Source: Pachypanchax playfairii
Taxonomy: Eukaryota > Chordata > Actinopteri > Cyprinodontiformes > Aplocheilidae
Assembly: GCA_006937955.1 (NCBI GenBank)
Contig: SSNP01000242.1
Location: 84,326-148,325, forward strand
DNA length: 64,000 bases
Reading direction: 5' to 3'
A program made the position numbers and the translations under genes. Position 1 is the first letter of the stretch. Each line of letters begins with the position of its first letter. Positions 23,782 through 35,891 of the stretch are shown piece by piece. The notes below the pieces were generated by a model that had not been told where the DNA came from, did not search any database, and saw only the letters and a program-made list of their open reading frames with translations.

Positions 23782-24620
23782 ACCACTGAAGCACCACCAT
23801 AGTGGCTGATCTCAAGTAATCCCATCAATAGCTAAAGAGCTGGACTGAAGGAAGGCACGGAGGCTCATCGTTGCAGCACAGGAGCAGGTTTTGAGAATCA
23901 GAGCAATAGAGGTCCAGATCTACCACACCAGACAAGACCCCAGGCGTAGTGTGATGACTCCTCTCTTTGTTCACTAACACACCTATCTTTAGCTTTAGGT
24001 TGGCCTTGATTTTTTTTAGGTTGTTTCCTTTATTTTATTTATCTTAATAAATACTCAAAAATTTGACAACTTACAACAGTGTGTCTCCTTTTTGTCATGG
24101 CCTATGTGCCGGGTTGTGTCAGTGCAAAGAGACCCCTGAGACACAAAACTGTAGGATGCAAGATGCTGGCAGGGAAATTATACATGGAGCGTCATAACCA
24201 GGTGTCTAGCATAGGGTACAGGAACATCATGATATGAACTGGAAACCACAAGGTCAAAGCATGCAACACATCCAAAGGCGTTACAGAAACACTGAGCTAA
24301 AATCCTATGGGGATATAGATACAGACCAATAGAACGGTAAGGGTGGACCAACTGGACATCATGGTGTTGGACAAACAGCAGAGGAAAGATGTGATGGCTG
24401 ACATGTCAATACCCAGCGACTGCAGCATGAAGAAAAATAAAACATGGGAAACTAGAGAAATACAAGGGAAGAAGAACTAGAGAAGACCTGGAAGGTATCA
24501 GTGGTGTCTGTGGTCATCAGAGCACTCAGGGCAGTAACCCCCAAACTAGAGGAGTGGCTACAGCAGATCCCAGAAAGAACAGCTAACATCTAAGTCCAGA
24601 AGAGTGCAGTTCTAGGAGGT

Positions 24621-25475
24621 CTGAATGCATGTTTCAGCGTTTGCTGAAAACTGGGATAAATCATGGTGTTATGTTGTCCCAGGAGGTCACTAGCTTCTGT
24701 AGAACCACCATGTCTGCTAAAACTCAGTAAACATATGCTAATCATACTGTAAGGCAATCAGACTGACATCAGAGTGATGTATAAGTATTAGTAATACAGT
24801 AAGTCTGTATGATGTTGTACAACAATATAACCAGAACATTTTTTAATCATGGATGATGTCACTGATACTTGGACTGCACAGGAGAGAAGAAACCATGGAT
24901 ATTTTCTTATTTATTTTATTAGTGGATTCTACCTAACTGAATGTGACCTGTTCAGTTCAGCAGACAATATGCTTCAGAAACACTCCTGGTTTAAGAGGCT
25001 GAAAAACAAAAACAAGCATTCTCTATTATAGTTCCAAAATCCATACAATGTTTTTATTTCAAACATTTTTCTTTTTTAATGATAAAATTCTTTTCTGAAT
25101 GCTGTCGCATACAATATATGTGTCACTATCTTGAGGAAGAGGAAGAACAGTTTTGGTTTCCCATTTTCTAATTACCTCCACCAAGGAGCTCATGTTTTTG
25201 CTGACACTGGTTTGTCTCTTGGCAAAATAACTTGAAATGTTGTTTACAGATTTTTATACATTTTTAGGAAACATCTGGAATGTGTCATGGATCAACTGGT
25301 TAGATTTTGGAGGTGGAACACCGTATGGATCCATGAATTTTTAAAGGATTCTTTAACATTGGGAGATAGAGCTGTCTTCAGTCCATGTGGTCTAAAATAA
25401 ATGGTCTGGGTGTAGAACTGAGGTCTTTGATGGAGGTCCATGTTCTCAGAGTTCTTAACTATTTTTTTTTTCTAA
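24621..25475. other. No gene or recognised element
   Basis: AT-rich non-coding sequence. Confidence 0.5.
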
Positions 25476-25476
25476 A

Positions 25477-26021
25477 AGAGGCCCTTCCATTAAAAACGCT
25501 TTTTCTGAGGTTTCTGTTGAATATTTTAGCTCCACGGGTGTTCTTACCTTCATAGTGGGTGTGAAAACAGGTCAACAATCTCTCAAACTACGCAGGTGGT
25601 GATAAAACCTGATTTCTCCCAAGTTCAAACGGCCTGTATCTGTTTCATCACAACTCCTTTGTTTGTTAGTATTCGGCAGCTCTTGCAGTTGAAACCACGC
25701 CTAGCATGCTGCTGCTAAAGCTGTAGCATAAGATGTAACAAACCGGAAGAGACTTGGTGTCCTGTTGCCATGTGCAGCGGGGCAGGAAACAGGAAGCCAT
25801 GCTGTCATAGGCTAGTTTGTTAACCAATCAGAGTCCAGCAAATTTGGATGATGAATATTAATGAGTTACAGCCTGAAGCCAGCTGAATCTTCATGCAGAC
25901 AGATTGAAAGGTCTGTTAATGAGTATTTCCTAATGTGTTTTTAGTTATAAAATGTTTCATATTACAGGTTAATACTTCAGAAATAACCACAAAGTCATGG
26001 AATTTGTATGAAATGGCCTCT
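25477..26021 (-). mobile_element. TTAA-type MITE
   Basis: 545 bp with inverted ends AGAGGCCCTTCCATTA and, from the right, AGAGGCCATTTCATAC. TTAA lies at 26022-26025; the left flank reads CTAA. It is an inverted copy of 10086-10595. Confidence 0.7.
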
Positions 26022-26025
26022 TTAA

Positions 26026-28210
26026 AATAAACAGAACGTGCTGCCTGAGCGGAGCGTGAGAGTCAAACTGAACACTAAACAGGATAAATAGAGAATCTGA
26101 CTAATGAAGTGGCTGTTGTGATCTTAATTCGCACATGAAGACCAAGTTGAACCCTGTAAAGACCATCCAAGTTCTGGGTATTTTCTTCTGTGACAATGAA
26201 GTAGTCACCCAGTGAAAAGGGAATCCAAGACCAGCACACGTTTAGTGTACTGGAGTGTGATGGAAGATGTGATGTTGCACCAGATTTAAATGTGTGGATC
26301 AATTTCAAGACATTACATCCTAATTTTGCAAGTAGGATCCAAAAATCTGCAGAATTATTTTATTTCAGAGTTAATTGCGTTCAGAATTTTGAGAGGATTG
26401 ATTCCAGCAGCGGGGTAAAACAAAACCATCCATCGTTCTGTTCACCAAATGCATTTACCATCTGATTTCTAATATCTAATATTCATGTTACTGCAACATT
26501 CTGTTAAACCCTGATAAGCTGCATGTTCTGATTGAACCATCCAGAAACAGGTTCAACTTGAGTCTCTTTTGACAACCAACACGTAAAAGAAAAATTGTAT
26601 TTATTTCTAATCTGACACAGTCTCATGCTTTAACCAAAGAACATCTAAATGATGAAGTAACGGGGGGGGGAGATACATCTCCATGTGATTAGCTGCTTTT
26701 TTCTTCTCTTTGAGAAGAAATTATTTAATTAGTTTGGCCTTTCCAGAGAGCTTAACCTTTTAAAATGTCAGGTAAGAGGCTTTAAAATAAGTGTGTCATA
26801 TTCTTGAAAAATTCTCGTTTTAGGTGGGGATCTTGATGACCTATAGGAGAGTGGCAAAAAAAAAGGGGATCTGACAGTGATGAATCTTACAACCTCGAGC
26901 AATTTGTTCACGTTCAGACATTCTCCTGGAAATCACCTTTTAAAGTGAAACCCAGCCGAACTGACCCGTGCACCAGGCTTTTTAAGAACCCCGTGGACTT
27001 TATCATGTTAGGTTTCAGGTGGGTCCTTCAAAATAAGTTGAAATAAAAATCTGGGTTAACTGGATGGACAATAGAGGATAAAGTACAGCTTGTCCTGTCA
27101 GTGATAGGCCCATTTGTTTGATCCGAGGCAGATCAATCCCGCCCTGTCTTCTTTGGGTTTCCTCTGCTTTTGTTGTCACCACTCGAGCTGTCTTTGCTAA
27201 TCATCAGCTTTCATGTCAAATAAATGAGGTGTTTTATAGCCGTGGCTCCAACCACGGGTCAAAATAAAATGGTAAGAAAAAATAAAAAATATGGGTTACT
27301 TTGCAAGGACATGCACAGCTCAGCTATAAAGGCTTCTGTCAGAGTGAATCGGATCACACAGATGACACATTCAGTGCACTTTACCTCTGAATGGGGGGGG
27401 GGATGTGAAAATTTAATGACTTTAAGAGGAATATGGTGTTCAGGAAAAGCGATGTGAAAAATGTGATAAACTGCAGCTTGTTCAAAAGGAAATGTCCCGA
27501 GCTCGGCATGTTAAAAACAACACTGAGACTGTGACTAAAAATCTTATTTTAATATAGTCAGTGTTCGTATTTTTGATTTCAGTTTTACCTTTAGAGGTGG
27601 AAGTAATTCCCCTGTGAGTAAATAATATTTCATGCAAACCGCAGCATGGAGATGTGATATTACAGCTCTCAAAACCTGGAAAAGATGTGAGGCTTTTATT
27701 AAAAATAACTTTGGAGCTGCAAAAGAAACTCCTTTGTGTGTCAGATAAGTTTTTTACATGCGTGAAAAAAGGGAGCATCTGCATGTTTTTTTTTTTTACA
27801 CACCTGAGTAAATAAGTCATGCATCTTCCACCTGACTCCATTATAATTTATTTAATGAGAAGACTATATGAATCAATCAAAAGATAAGGCTGCTGTCTTT
27901 TACCTGACATACAAAACACAGTATTGATACAATTTATTTATTCATTACAAAATAAACCTCAGCATGTTATAATAAAGACGGTTCTACAAGGTTACATAAA
28001 TCAACTTCATCTACATTAGTAGTGCTGCGTTTGTGTGGAGTCATCTTCTAACCTGTAGATGCTTCCTGGCGCAGGGTGGCCCTGACAATGTGGGCGGGGC
28101 CTGATGATGTGGGCGTACATGGAGAAAACCCTGTTCACTAAGTACTAAAAGCCCAGTAACATCATGGCTGTCTTCACCACTGGAGGAAGTCTTCCTAACT
28201 TTCCACAGAC
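26026..28210. other. No gene or recognised element
   Basis: AT-rich non-coding sequence with G-runs at 26661-26670 and 27391-27402. Confidence 0.5.
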
Positions 28211-28350
28211 TAGATGGTTTCTGGGGACCTGAAATAAACAGCTAACATAGACACAGTCATTCAGAAGGTCCAGCAGAGGTTGAAGTTTGTGAAGCAGTTC
28301 AAGAAGTTTAACCTGCTAAAGGAACTGGTGAACTTCTACACATCTGTGAG
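28211..28350 (+). pseudogene. LINE fragment (Rex1-like RT C-terminal region)
   Basis: A shifted frame gives RFLGT, then DTVIQKVQQRLKFVKQFKKF and NLLKELVNFYTSV. This is the region after the polymerase motifs in Rex1/CR1-like ORF2 (typical pattern FLG...AQQRLYFLR.LRK...FY). It is cut off by the SINE that follows. Confidence 0.7.
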
Positions 28351-28351
28351 G

Positions 28352-28474
28352 CAGCTGTGGTTCAGGAGGAAGAGTGGTCCGCTTTCAATCAGAAGGTTGG
28401 TGGTTTGATCCCAGCTACTACCTCCCAGTGTTGAAGTGTCCTTGGACAAAACACCTCCTATAGGCTACTGTTCA

Positions 28475-28478
<4 letters not shown>
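28352..28478 (+). mobile_element. tRNA-derived SINE, 5' part
   Basis: GTGGTTCAGGAGGAAGAG (A-box) and GGTGGTTTGATCCCAGC (B-box) precede a CCTTGGACAAAACACC body. The element runs into a GT microsatellite and minisatellite, so its 3' end is lost or displaced. Confidence 0.8.
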
Positions 28479-28511
<33 letters not shown>

Positions 28512-28546
28512 TGCGCGTGTGCGCGCGCGTGGGTGCGGGTGTGTGT
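28478..28546. repeat. GT/GC-rich dinucleotide repeat
   Basis: A GT run then alternating GTGCGC sequence with potential to form Z-DNA. Confidence 0.9.
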
Positions 28547-28938
28547 GCACTCCTCCATCCAGGACCTGTCCTCCTCCATCCAGGACCTGCACTCCTCCAT
28601 CCAGGACCTGTCCTCCTCCATCCAGGACCTGTCCTCCTCCATCCAGGACCTGCACTCCTCCATCCAGGACCTGTCCTCCTCCATCCAGGACCTGTCCTCC
28701 TCCATCCAGGACCTCTCCTCCTCCATCCAGGACCTGCACTCTTCCATCCAGGACCTCTCCTCCTCCATCCAGGACCTGCACTCCTCCATCCAGGACCTGT
28801 CCTCCTCCATCCAGGACCTGCACTCCTCCATCCAGGACCTGTCCTCCTCCATCCAGGTCTTGTCCTCCTCCATCCAGGACCTGTCCTCCTCCATCCAGGA
28901 CCTGCACTCCTCCATCCAGGACCTGCACACCTCCATCT
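28547..28938. repeat. 21-bp minisatellite, about 18 units
   Basis: The unit is TCCTCCATCCAGGACCTG plus TCC or CAC, with the two variants interspersed. Since 21 is a multiple of 3 and the unit lacks stops in most frames, long open frames arise on both strands (for example heptads SSSIQDL and HSSIQDL). No start context, splice sites or flanking coding sequence support a gene. Confidence 0.95.
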
Positions 28939-31900
28939 GACTCTGATTAACGAGTGTTTTAATTATTTATGACTCCTGCTTTTATTGATGTTATAAAACA
29001 TCTCAGCAAATATGAAAATGTGTTTTCTGTCATTTGTAATTTCACTTTGCAGAAAACAACCCCTTTGAGACCGCTAGATCTTGGTTCTAACTCCAGCACA
29101 GGGTTTTCATTCCGCCACACCATCCTGCTAAAACGGTTTTTGCTCCACAGGTAATGTTTATGGACATTGTAAACTTCCTAATTATGGAGATATTTGCGTG
29201 GCGACGTGAGTGAATAGTTCTGGTTAGAGCTTTGCATTAGCTTGATTACAGTTTTATCTGTCAAATAAATGCACAGAAAGAGCTGGCATGACATTGTGTT
29301 GCAAATCCAATTTAGAATTGATTGACATTTTTCAACTCCCCAATCCCACGACATGGCTTCCTGAATGATTTAAGAAGCATATTGCTGCATTATTTGCATT
29401 GAAAATGAGGGCCATTTGCTTGGAGTAATTAGTTAAGCTCCTCTGACTTTTGAAGTTTTATTGCAGGTATTGTAGAACAGAGTAACATTGAAATAACTGG
29501 TGCATTACAGTCTGTGTGGGACTCAAAAAACCACCAATAAACCCAGCAGAATCCTCCCTGAAGATGAAGAACAGCAGAACACCAACACATAAAGTGACAA
29601 ACGCACTAAAACAATCTGAGATCATTAAATGGCATGTAATATTAATTATCCCAGCAGCTTAATGTTGTAACACTAATTGTTCATCATGTGCTACAGGCTC
29701 ACAGACTGTTGTTTTGCTGAAATGCCCAACCTTGAATTCTCTCGTGTCTATTGAAATAAAGTGTGAAGGAGTTTCATCAGGCTTTTACATTATACCTGAA
29801 AACGTGTCTTTACATAATACTATTTCATCTTGTTTTTATAGTAAGTTATATTTATTTGCGTGCAGTTTAGGAGGATGTGCAGTTGGTCTCACGCTTATTC
29901 ACTGTTTATTCTGCCTTTTGTCTGAATTGTGTAGATTTTAACATTTAAAACACCTTCAACATTTTTGTTTTAATATTAGAAAACTGATAGTTCTGAGTTC
30001 TCTTTAGATATTTTTGCAGACTTGTCTTGATAGCAAGAAAATATAAATTCATGGAACAGGACACGTGGACGCCAGGGATATATATTTATATTTATCATTT
30101 GAATAGTTTAGTTACTAGTTTATTTTATGTCTGTCTGAGAGAGAAGAAATCTCAAATGGTAGTTAATATTAGTAGTTATACTGAAGTTGAAATGGGACGT
30201 GGCCCTCTAGTGGCTGGCTGCAGTACAATATTTAAGCCCCGCCCCCTCTATGAGGAAGGAAATGTCCTGAGTAAAAAATACAAGTAAACAATTATGGTAA
30301 TTATGGTATGTCTAGTTATTATTCAGGTTCTTTAGTACTGTCAGCATTTCTTCAAAGCTAGCAGCCCAGATGCATTATAATCATTTTAGGCAAACATTAA
30401 AGGTTTTGTAGCTAAAAGTGACATTTTAAAAGTTTTTTGTCAAGTCAGTCCTACTTTATATCACTAAAACTAGTTGTTTTAAATGTGCATCATCAGTGAA
30501 AGTTGCATTTTTTAAAGAGGTTTTGCAGTTAGAACACGCATATTTGAAGCTCTATCATATAAGTCAAATCTAAAGAAAACTATCCATCCATCCATTTACT
30601 GGATCGCAGGGAAGAAAAAAAGATTTTAAATTTGCATTGCTATTAAAAATTGCTTTTTTAAAATGGGTTTTGTTGCTAAAACTTGCATGTTAAAAGCTCA
30701 GTTGTACTTTTAATATCAATATAAAACATTCTGTTGCTAATTAGCATAGTTATCGAAAGTAACAATTTAATAAACGTTTTTAAGCTAAAAGCCTTTCAGA
30801 CGTCTGGTGTTTTTCATACTTGTTTTAATAAACTAGCAGTTTATGAATTATTTTGTTTTAAGGTTTCAATGTTTTGACAGTTTCATATCTTGAAAGCTAA
30901 TGACACAAAATAAAACTGAGTAAACTCTGACTTTTTTAGATATCTGGAAATCTTTTTTTTTTTTGCATCAGTGAATATGATGTTTTTTATATTGTGTATA
31001 AAGTTTATTTAGACCCTTTAAATGTGTAATTAGTGTATCATATTAGCAATAAAATATTAACAGGTGAAACTTTGTACATAGCGATAGTAGAACCATGAAT
31101 AATTTACTGCCATGTACACGGTAAATGCATGTAAAGTGTTTCAACGTGTTTCATCTTATACATATTTGTGTTTGAGATTAGAAGCAGAAGCGAGGATTCT
31201 GTTCTGCCTGTACACAGCGTTAATCTGATGTGGAGACGATTCATGCCCTACATTGTGCTCATACTGCTGCAGTCCCTTGCTTCTATGATGAAGTGTGTCA
31301 GTCTTTGCAGCTGATAACAACAACACGTCTCGCACCTCAGGACACAGTAGCTTTTTACTGGTTCCAAAATGCATGATTTAGTTCAGCACACTGCAGTAAA
31401 TACAGAAAATGATGTGATTCACTCTCTTCTCCCTCCTTGAGGAAGCAGATTTTTTTTTTTTTTGTCACTACAATAATATTCTCCCACTTCGATTTTTACA
31501 TTATCCCGTTTTTTAGCATTGTAGTTTATTCTGCTAGATTTGTTGTTTCTTTACTACCTCACTGGTGAGTGCATCTCTATCTCCACAGGCCATTTGCCTT
31601 CCCACAGTTTCTCTTATTGAATGACGCACTGACAGAATAAAGAAGAGCTCCTTGAGAGCAGACTCTCTTATCAGCTTCCAACATCTGGCTTAGACTGATG
31701 GGCTCTTGGAACAGCTCTCCAAATATCATTGAGTTTGAGCTGCATAATGCTTGTTTAACTGCATCCTTCCTACAATACTAATTCAGCCCCTCTCATTATG
31801 TGTCTTTCACCAGAGGAACCCATTTCCATGATTACTGAAATTAGTTCCTCAGCAGGACAGGATTGATCTGAGGCAGTACACTAAAAGGGAGGTGAAAAAA

Positions 31901-32754
31901 GAGCCTGAAAGCTGAGGTGAGTCAAATGTGAGTAAAAGGAAATGAAACATGGCGTGACAAGTCTCGATCATACGCTGCGAGTCAGAAAAATATTGAATTT
32001 GTGAGCTGTTAAGTGTTTAGATCTTTGACATGAAAGGTAATTTCCTCTGAAAGTGAACGCCGCATTCGGAGGAAATTAGTCTTGCTAAATTAAAATCATC
32101 ATTGTTGATTTTAAAGTGTGGTGCCTCCATTCAAATCAGTCTATTAGTTTAGAGCTCTGTGCTGATCTGCAGTAGATGGAGAAAAAAAAAAAACGTGTTT
32201 GAACACCTGGTTCCGTGTTGTCAAGTCACCAAGCGCCGAGCCTGCAGTCATACACAGTGAGGGTTTGAGCAGATGTACCAGACGCTTTTGCTCCACCGGA
32301 GTATCATGTGATCAGAATTCACCTCACGTGGAAGTTTCGCTTCAGTTTTACTTTTATCGCATATTTATGACAAACTAATTATATAATTATAACATTTTGT
32401 TTAGTTCCACCTGTGTGTTTTTTTTTTCTTTTGCAATTTTCTTCCTTTTAGTCTCCTATTTAAAAAGACCAAATTCTCCATGTTCTGCAGAGCCTGCTGA
32501 GCCCCCCCCCGTTCATCTGGGGAGGCTGTGGAAAGCCGTGTGCTGCCTCCAGTTCACATGGAGCCGCCAGCTGCTTCTTTTAACTTGACAGCAAGGAGCT
32601 TCACAAGGCCTGCAGAGGTTTAGAAAATCACCTGCTGATGCGCGTCCCCATGCGGATGACCTTATAAACCAATAGGAATCGCAACGGGTAAGAGGAACTG
32701 GGCTAGGGGAGTTTTGTAGCTCAGGAAACTTTATTATTGGGAATTGAATGAGTA
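28939..32754. other. No gene; possible conserved noncoding stretches
   Basis: The region is AT-rich and mostly unremarkable. Stretches at 29160-29480 and 31560-31880 are complex, repeat-free and contain homeodomain- and POU-like words (ATTTGCAT near 29391, TAATTAGTTAA near 29428), as expected of enhancers. The piece at 30190-30250 looks like a short repeat remnant. Confidence 0.4.
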
Positions 32755-32930
32755 TTTGACACAATGCAGATGGTGTTTTGAAGTGGGTTTTGATGGAAAA
32801 GATATGAACCAGTAATATCTTACTTGTTGTAGAGAGCTCTTTGAAAGACCTCAGTGTAGAGAAGTAGAAATAAATCAGACTGGACTGATGAGCTAACAGC
32901 TAATTTGAACGAAGCCAGTTCCTAAAAACA
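32755..32930. mobile_element. TTAA-type MITE relic (family of 45724 and 1030)
   Basis: TTTTGAAGTGGGTTTTGATGG and GAACCAGTAATATCTTACTTG match the left part of the element at 45724 and the one at 1030. Ends are not preserved. Confidence 0.5.
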
Positions 32931-33400
32931 ATCATAATCCCAAAATGTCATAGCAGTTATGCAAATGCTACACATTTCATCGTCCAGGTTTATTTACATA
33001 GAATTATTTTGTTACTTGCAGTAGAAATTAGAAGTGAAGCTTCAGTTGGAAGGTCGTTGTGATTCTTATGGAGTTTTAGGAAATTGTTTACATAAAACTC
33101 AATGAGATTGGAGTTTCATTACAACTGGTCTCTTATCTTTTGCTGCTGTTCTCCTACTTTTTTGTCTTAGTTTTTTTTTTTTTTTTTCCTTTCATGCCTC
33201 TTTTCCTTTATGGTGAAAATAGGCTGCCTTGCATTAGCCCCGCCCACTGGTGAAACAGTGACTCCAGATGTGAGGCTTACACCAGGCCTGAATCAATAAT
33301 CATTCACTTCTGAGAGTATATATACCCAACATCTCCAAAACTCCAGTGTCAGATCCTTAATATCATTTACAGAGCAACAGAAGTATTATTTTTTTTTATA
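32931..33400. other. No gene; T-run and SINE-free
   Basis: AT-rich sequence with a 16-T run near 33172-33187; nothing else recognised. Confidence 0.5.
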
Positions 33401-33513
33401 AAAAAAAGGCAGCTAGGCTTCTTTTCCGTCTCGTGAATAATGTTTCACCTTAAGGTGAACGTAAAGGTGAAATGTTTTCAAGAGACAGAAAAGAAGCCCA
33501 GCTGCCCTTTTTT
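33401..33513. repeat. Fold-back repeat (hairpin)
   Basis: The arm AAAAAAAGGCAGCTAGGCTT... is the imperfect inverse of ...AAGCCCAGCTGCCCTTTTTT. Loop-proximal TTCACCTTAAGGTGAA is itself palindromic. It is likely a small fold-back MITE. Confidence 0.8.
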
Positions 33514-34458
33514 AAAAAAACATTTTTGGATTATCGTGTCCTGAATGAACAAAGGACCGATGCATGTGTTTTCACCTTCCCCTCACCGGAGCAGCTTCAC
33601 TTACCACCTGCTCTCTAACTCCTCTTCATCCTCTTGGTCCCATCCTCCTCTGCATTCCACTGGTTGGTTCCTCGGTCAGGCCTGGACCTGGCTCTCCTCT
33701 CCTCCTGACCTCCTGCAGGAAAGACTTACTTTTTACAATACTCTGGTGTTTCTTGGTTCTGGTTCTAACAAATCATCAATCAAGTCAACAGCAGTGTACT
33801 TTGCCTCTGGTCCATCTCTGACTAGCAGTTAGCTTGTCAGAACTGACCTTTGTTTCTTCAAACTGAGGTTGTTAAAAGATCTAGAAGAGAAAAGATTATC
33901 ACTTTTCTACAGAACCCCCTTGAACCCCCGCTCTCTGTAACGCCAAACCAAATTTCTAACCAGTTTAACTGAACCCTAAATAAAAAATGTTTTAGACATC
34001 AGTGAACAATGTTAGCTGTCATCAATATGACGAGAGAAAACAGAAAATCTGATTTGGCTCATCTTTGCGCTCACTGACTTGTAATCCTGTATATTTCTGT
34101 ATCCCACAAAAAGCTCATTAAAAAAAGAGTAAGAAGTTTTTGTTGTATATGCTGCAACAGCAGGAGTCTGAAACTGTGCACCTCCATCAAAGCTGAATTT
34201 AAAATAAAATCCAGATAACAGGTCTGAATTTAAAGGAACAGAGTTCAGTTGTTTGGTCGTCTGCTTGTCTTGTTGCACATCGTTGAGATATTTTTACATT
34301 TTTAACAAAGAGTGATTCTTCTTTTACATTCTTGATGCAAAACCCAAAGTTTTGTGTTTGTCAGACTGTTATTGTTGAACTTTTTGTAGAATAAAACACG
34401 TTTTATCTCAAGTTTCTTTTATTGAGACAAATCTAAAGATTCATTTCTTCATCTTGAC
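33514..34458. other. No gene or recognised element
   Basis: Non-coding; the open frames at 33545-33832 show no recognisable motif. Confidence 0.5.
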
Positions 34459-34470
34459 ATGTTTCAATTG

Positions 34471-35461
34471 GCTGCACGGTGGTGCAGTTGGTAGACCTGT
34501 TGCCTTGCAGCAAAAAGTCCTGGGTTTGAATCTGGACTGGGGCCTTTCTGCATGGAGATTGCATGTTTTCTCCTGAGGCTCTGGTTTTCTTCCCACAGTC
34601 CAAAAATTTGCATGAGGTTAATTGGTGACTCGAAATTGTCCCTAGAGTGTGTGTGAATTGTTGTTTGTCTGTGTGGCCCTGTGATGGACTGGCGACCTGT
34701 CCAGGGTGTCCCCCGCCTCTCACCTAATGACTGCTGGAGATCCCGCGACCCTGAACTGGAAGAAGCAGGTTCAGAAAATGGATGGATGGATGGATGGATG
34801 GATGGATGGATGGATGGATGGATGGATGGATGGATGGATGGATGATGGATGGATGGATGGATGGATGGATGGATGGATGGATGGATGGATGGATGGATGG
34901 ATAGATTAATGGATGGATGGATGGATGGATGGATGAAGGAAGGATGGATGGATGGATGGATGGATGGATGGATGGATGGATGGATGGATGGATGATGGAT
35001 GGATGGATGGATGGATGGATGGATGGATGGATGGATGGATGGATGGATGGATGGATGGATGATGGATGGATGGATGGATGGATGGATGGATGGATGGATG
35101 GGTGGCTGGATGGATGGATGGATGGATGATGGATGGATGGATGGATGGATGGATGGATGGATGGATGGATGGATGGATGGATGGATGGATGGATGGATGG
35201 ATGATGGATGGGTGATGGGTGGGTGGATGGATGGATGGATGATGGAAGGATGGATGGGAGGATGGATGGATGGATGGATGGATGGATGGTTGAATGAATG
35301 GATGGATGGATGGATGGATGGATGGATGGATGGATGGATGGATGGATGGATGGATGGATGGATGGATGGATGGATGGATGGATGGATGGATGGATGGATG
35401 GATGGATGGATGGATGGATGGATGGATGGATGGATGGATGGATGGATGGATGGATGGATGG
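34471..35461 (+). mobile_element. tRNA-derived SINE with hyper-expanded GGAT tail
   Basis: The head has TGGTGCAGTTGG (A-box) and GGGTTTGAATCTGG (B-box). The SINE body runs to GAAGAAGCAGGTTCAGAAAA (about 34778), followed by the GGAT array. A perfect 12-bp target-site duplication ATGTTTCAATTG flanks the whole unit (34459-34470 and 35462-35473). The array is therefore the tail of a single retrotransposed SINE. Confidence 0.93.
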
Positions 35462-35464
35462 ATG
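34778..35464. repeat. (GGAT)n tetranucleotide array, about 685 bp
   Basis: Near-perfect GGAT/ATCC repeats with GAT insertions that shift phase, plus a few point variants (for example 34899-34940 and 35201-35290). The last about 160 bp (35300-35464) are perfectly uniform. Long IHPS or DGWM open frames are translations of the array. Confidence 0.97.
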
Positions 35465-35891
35465 TTTCAATTGTCAATGACTGCAGATGACAGTTAAAAC
35501 ATGTAAAAGGTCAAATCTATAATGAACCTACTGATGTGAGAATGAAGATAGTTTGAAAGAAAAACAGACACTGTGAACGATCTTCACAAAAGAATGAGAA
35601 CGTTTGCTTCATTGGAAGCAAAATATCAAGGAATGAGCGGTAGTTAAAGACTTATGCACAACTCGCTCTTCAGAGGGTCATTTTGAATTGTTTACAGATT
35701 CTGAAAGTTTGGTGTCTAAAGCTTTCCAGCAATGTCTAACACACCTGAACACATTTAAAGAAGGTGTGATCATTTGAATGTTGTCATCCCCAAAACTGGT
35801 TTTCATTGAAAATTAGATCCCAATGATTTGGACCCTCCTGGGAAACCAGGTGTGTAACTAAAGCTGTCCCCATTCGCTTAATTTAGCTTAA

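Larger units (their letters stand above)
22240..24620 (+). pseudogene. Decayed LINE (restriction-like-endonuclease type) split by later insertions
   Basis: Coding fragments occur in order. First, SGVFAAKISGHMNQYMSTAQ and NLSTAWI (about 22250-22420). After a solo LTR come DHKKAHDLVPHTWIIECLK and LYNINRTL (from 23314), the reverse transcriptase motif with the catalytic-region Asp. After a SINE comes QEQVLRIRAIEVQIYHTRQD (about 23880-23940). After about 180 bp of unrelated sequence come CKMLAGKLYMERHNQV (about 24150) and LDIMVLDKQQRK...MSIPSD (about 24350-24420). The C-terminal Cys and RHN motifs followed by a D...IPSD stretch fit the restriction-like endonuclease of R2/R4-type LINEs (Rex6 is a teleost R4 example). 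Many stops and frameshifts make it dead. Clade is inferred. Confidence 0.75.

Noticed and set aside
28436..28972. 153-178-residue overlapping open frames on both strands
   Set aside because: Produced by the 21-bp minisatellite; several frames stay open at once, which a real gene would not show.
34778..35464. CRISPR-like regular repeat
   Set aside because: It is a contiguous tetranucleotide array without spacers in a vertebrate genome.
34464..35477. 337-residue minus-strand open frame rich in IHPS repeats (and DGWM frames on the + strand)
   Set aside because: It is the translation of the GGAT/ATCC array in the SINE tail; open in several frames, no splice sites or unique sequence.
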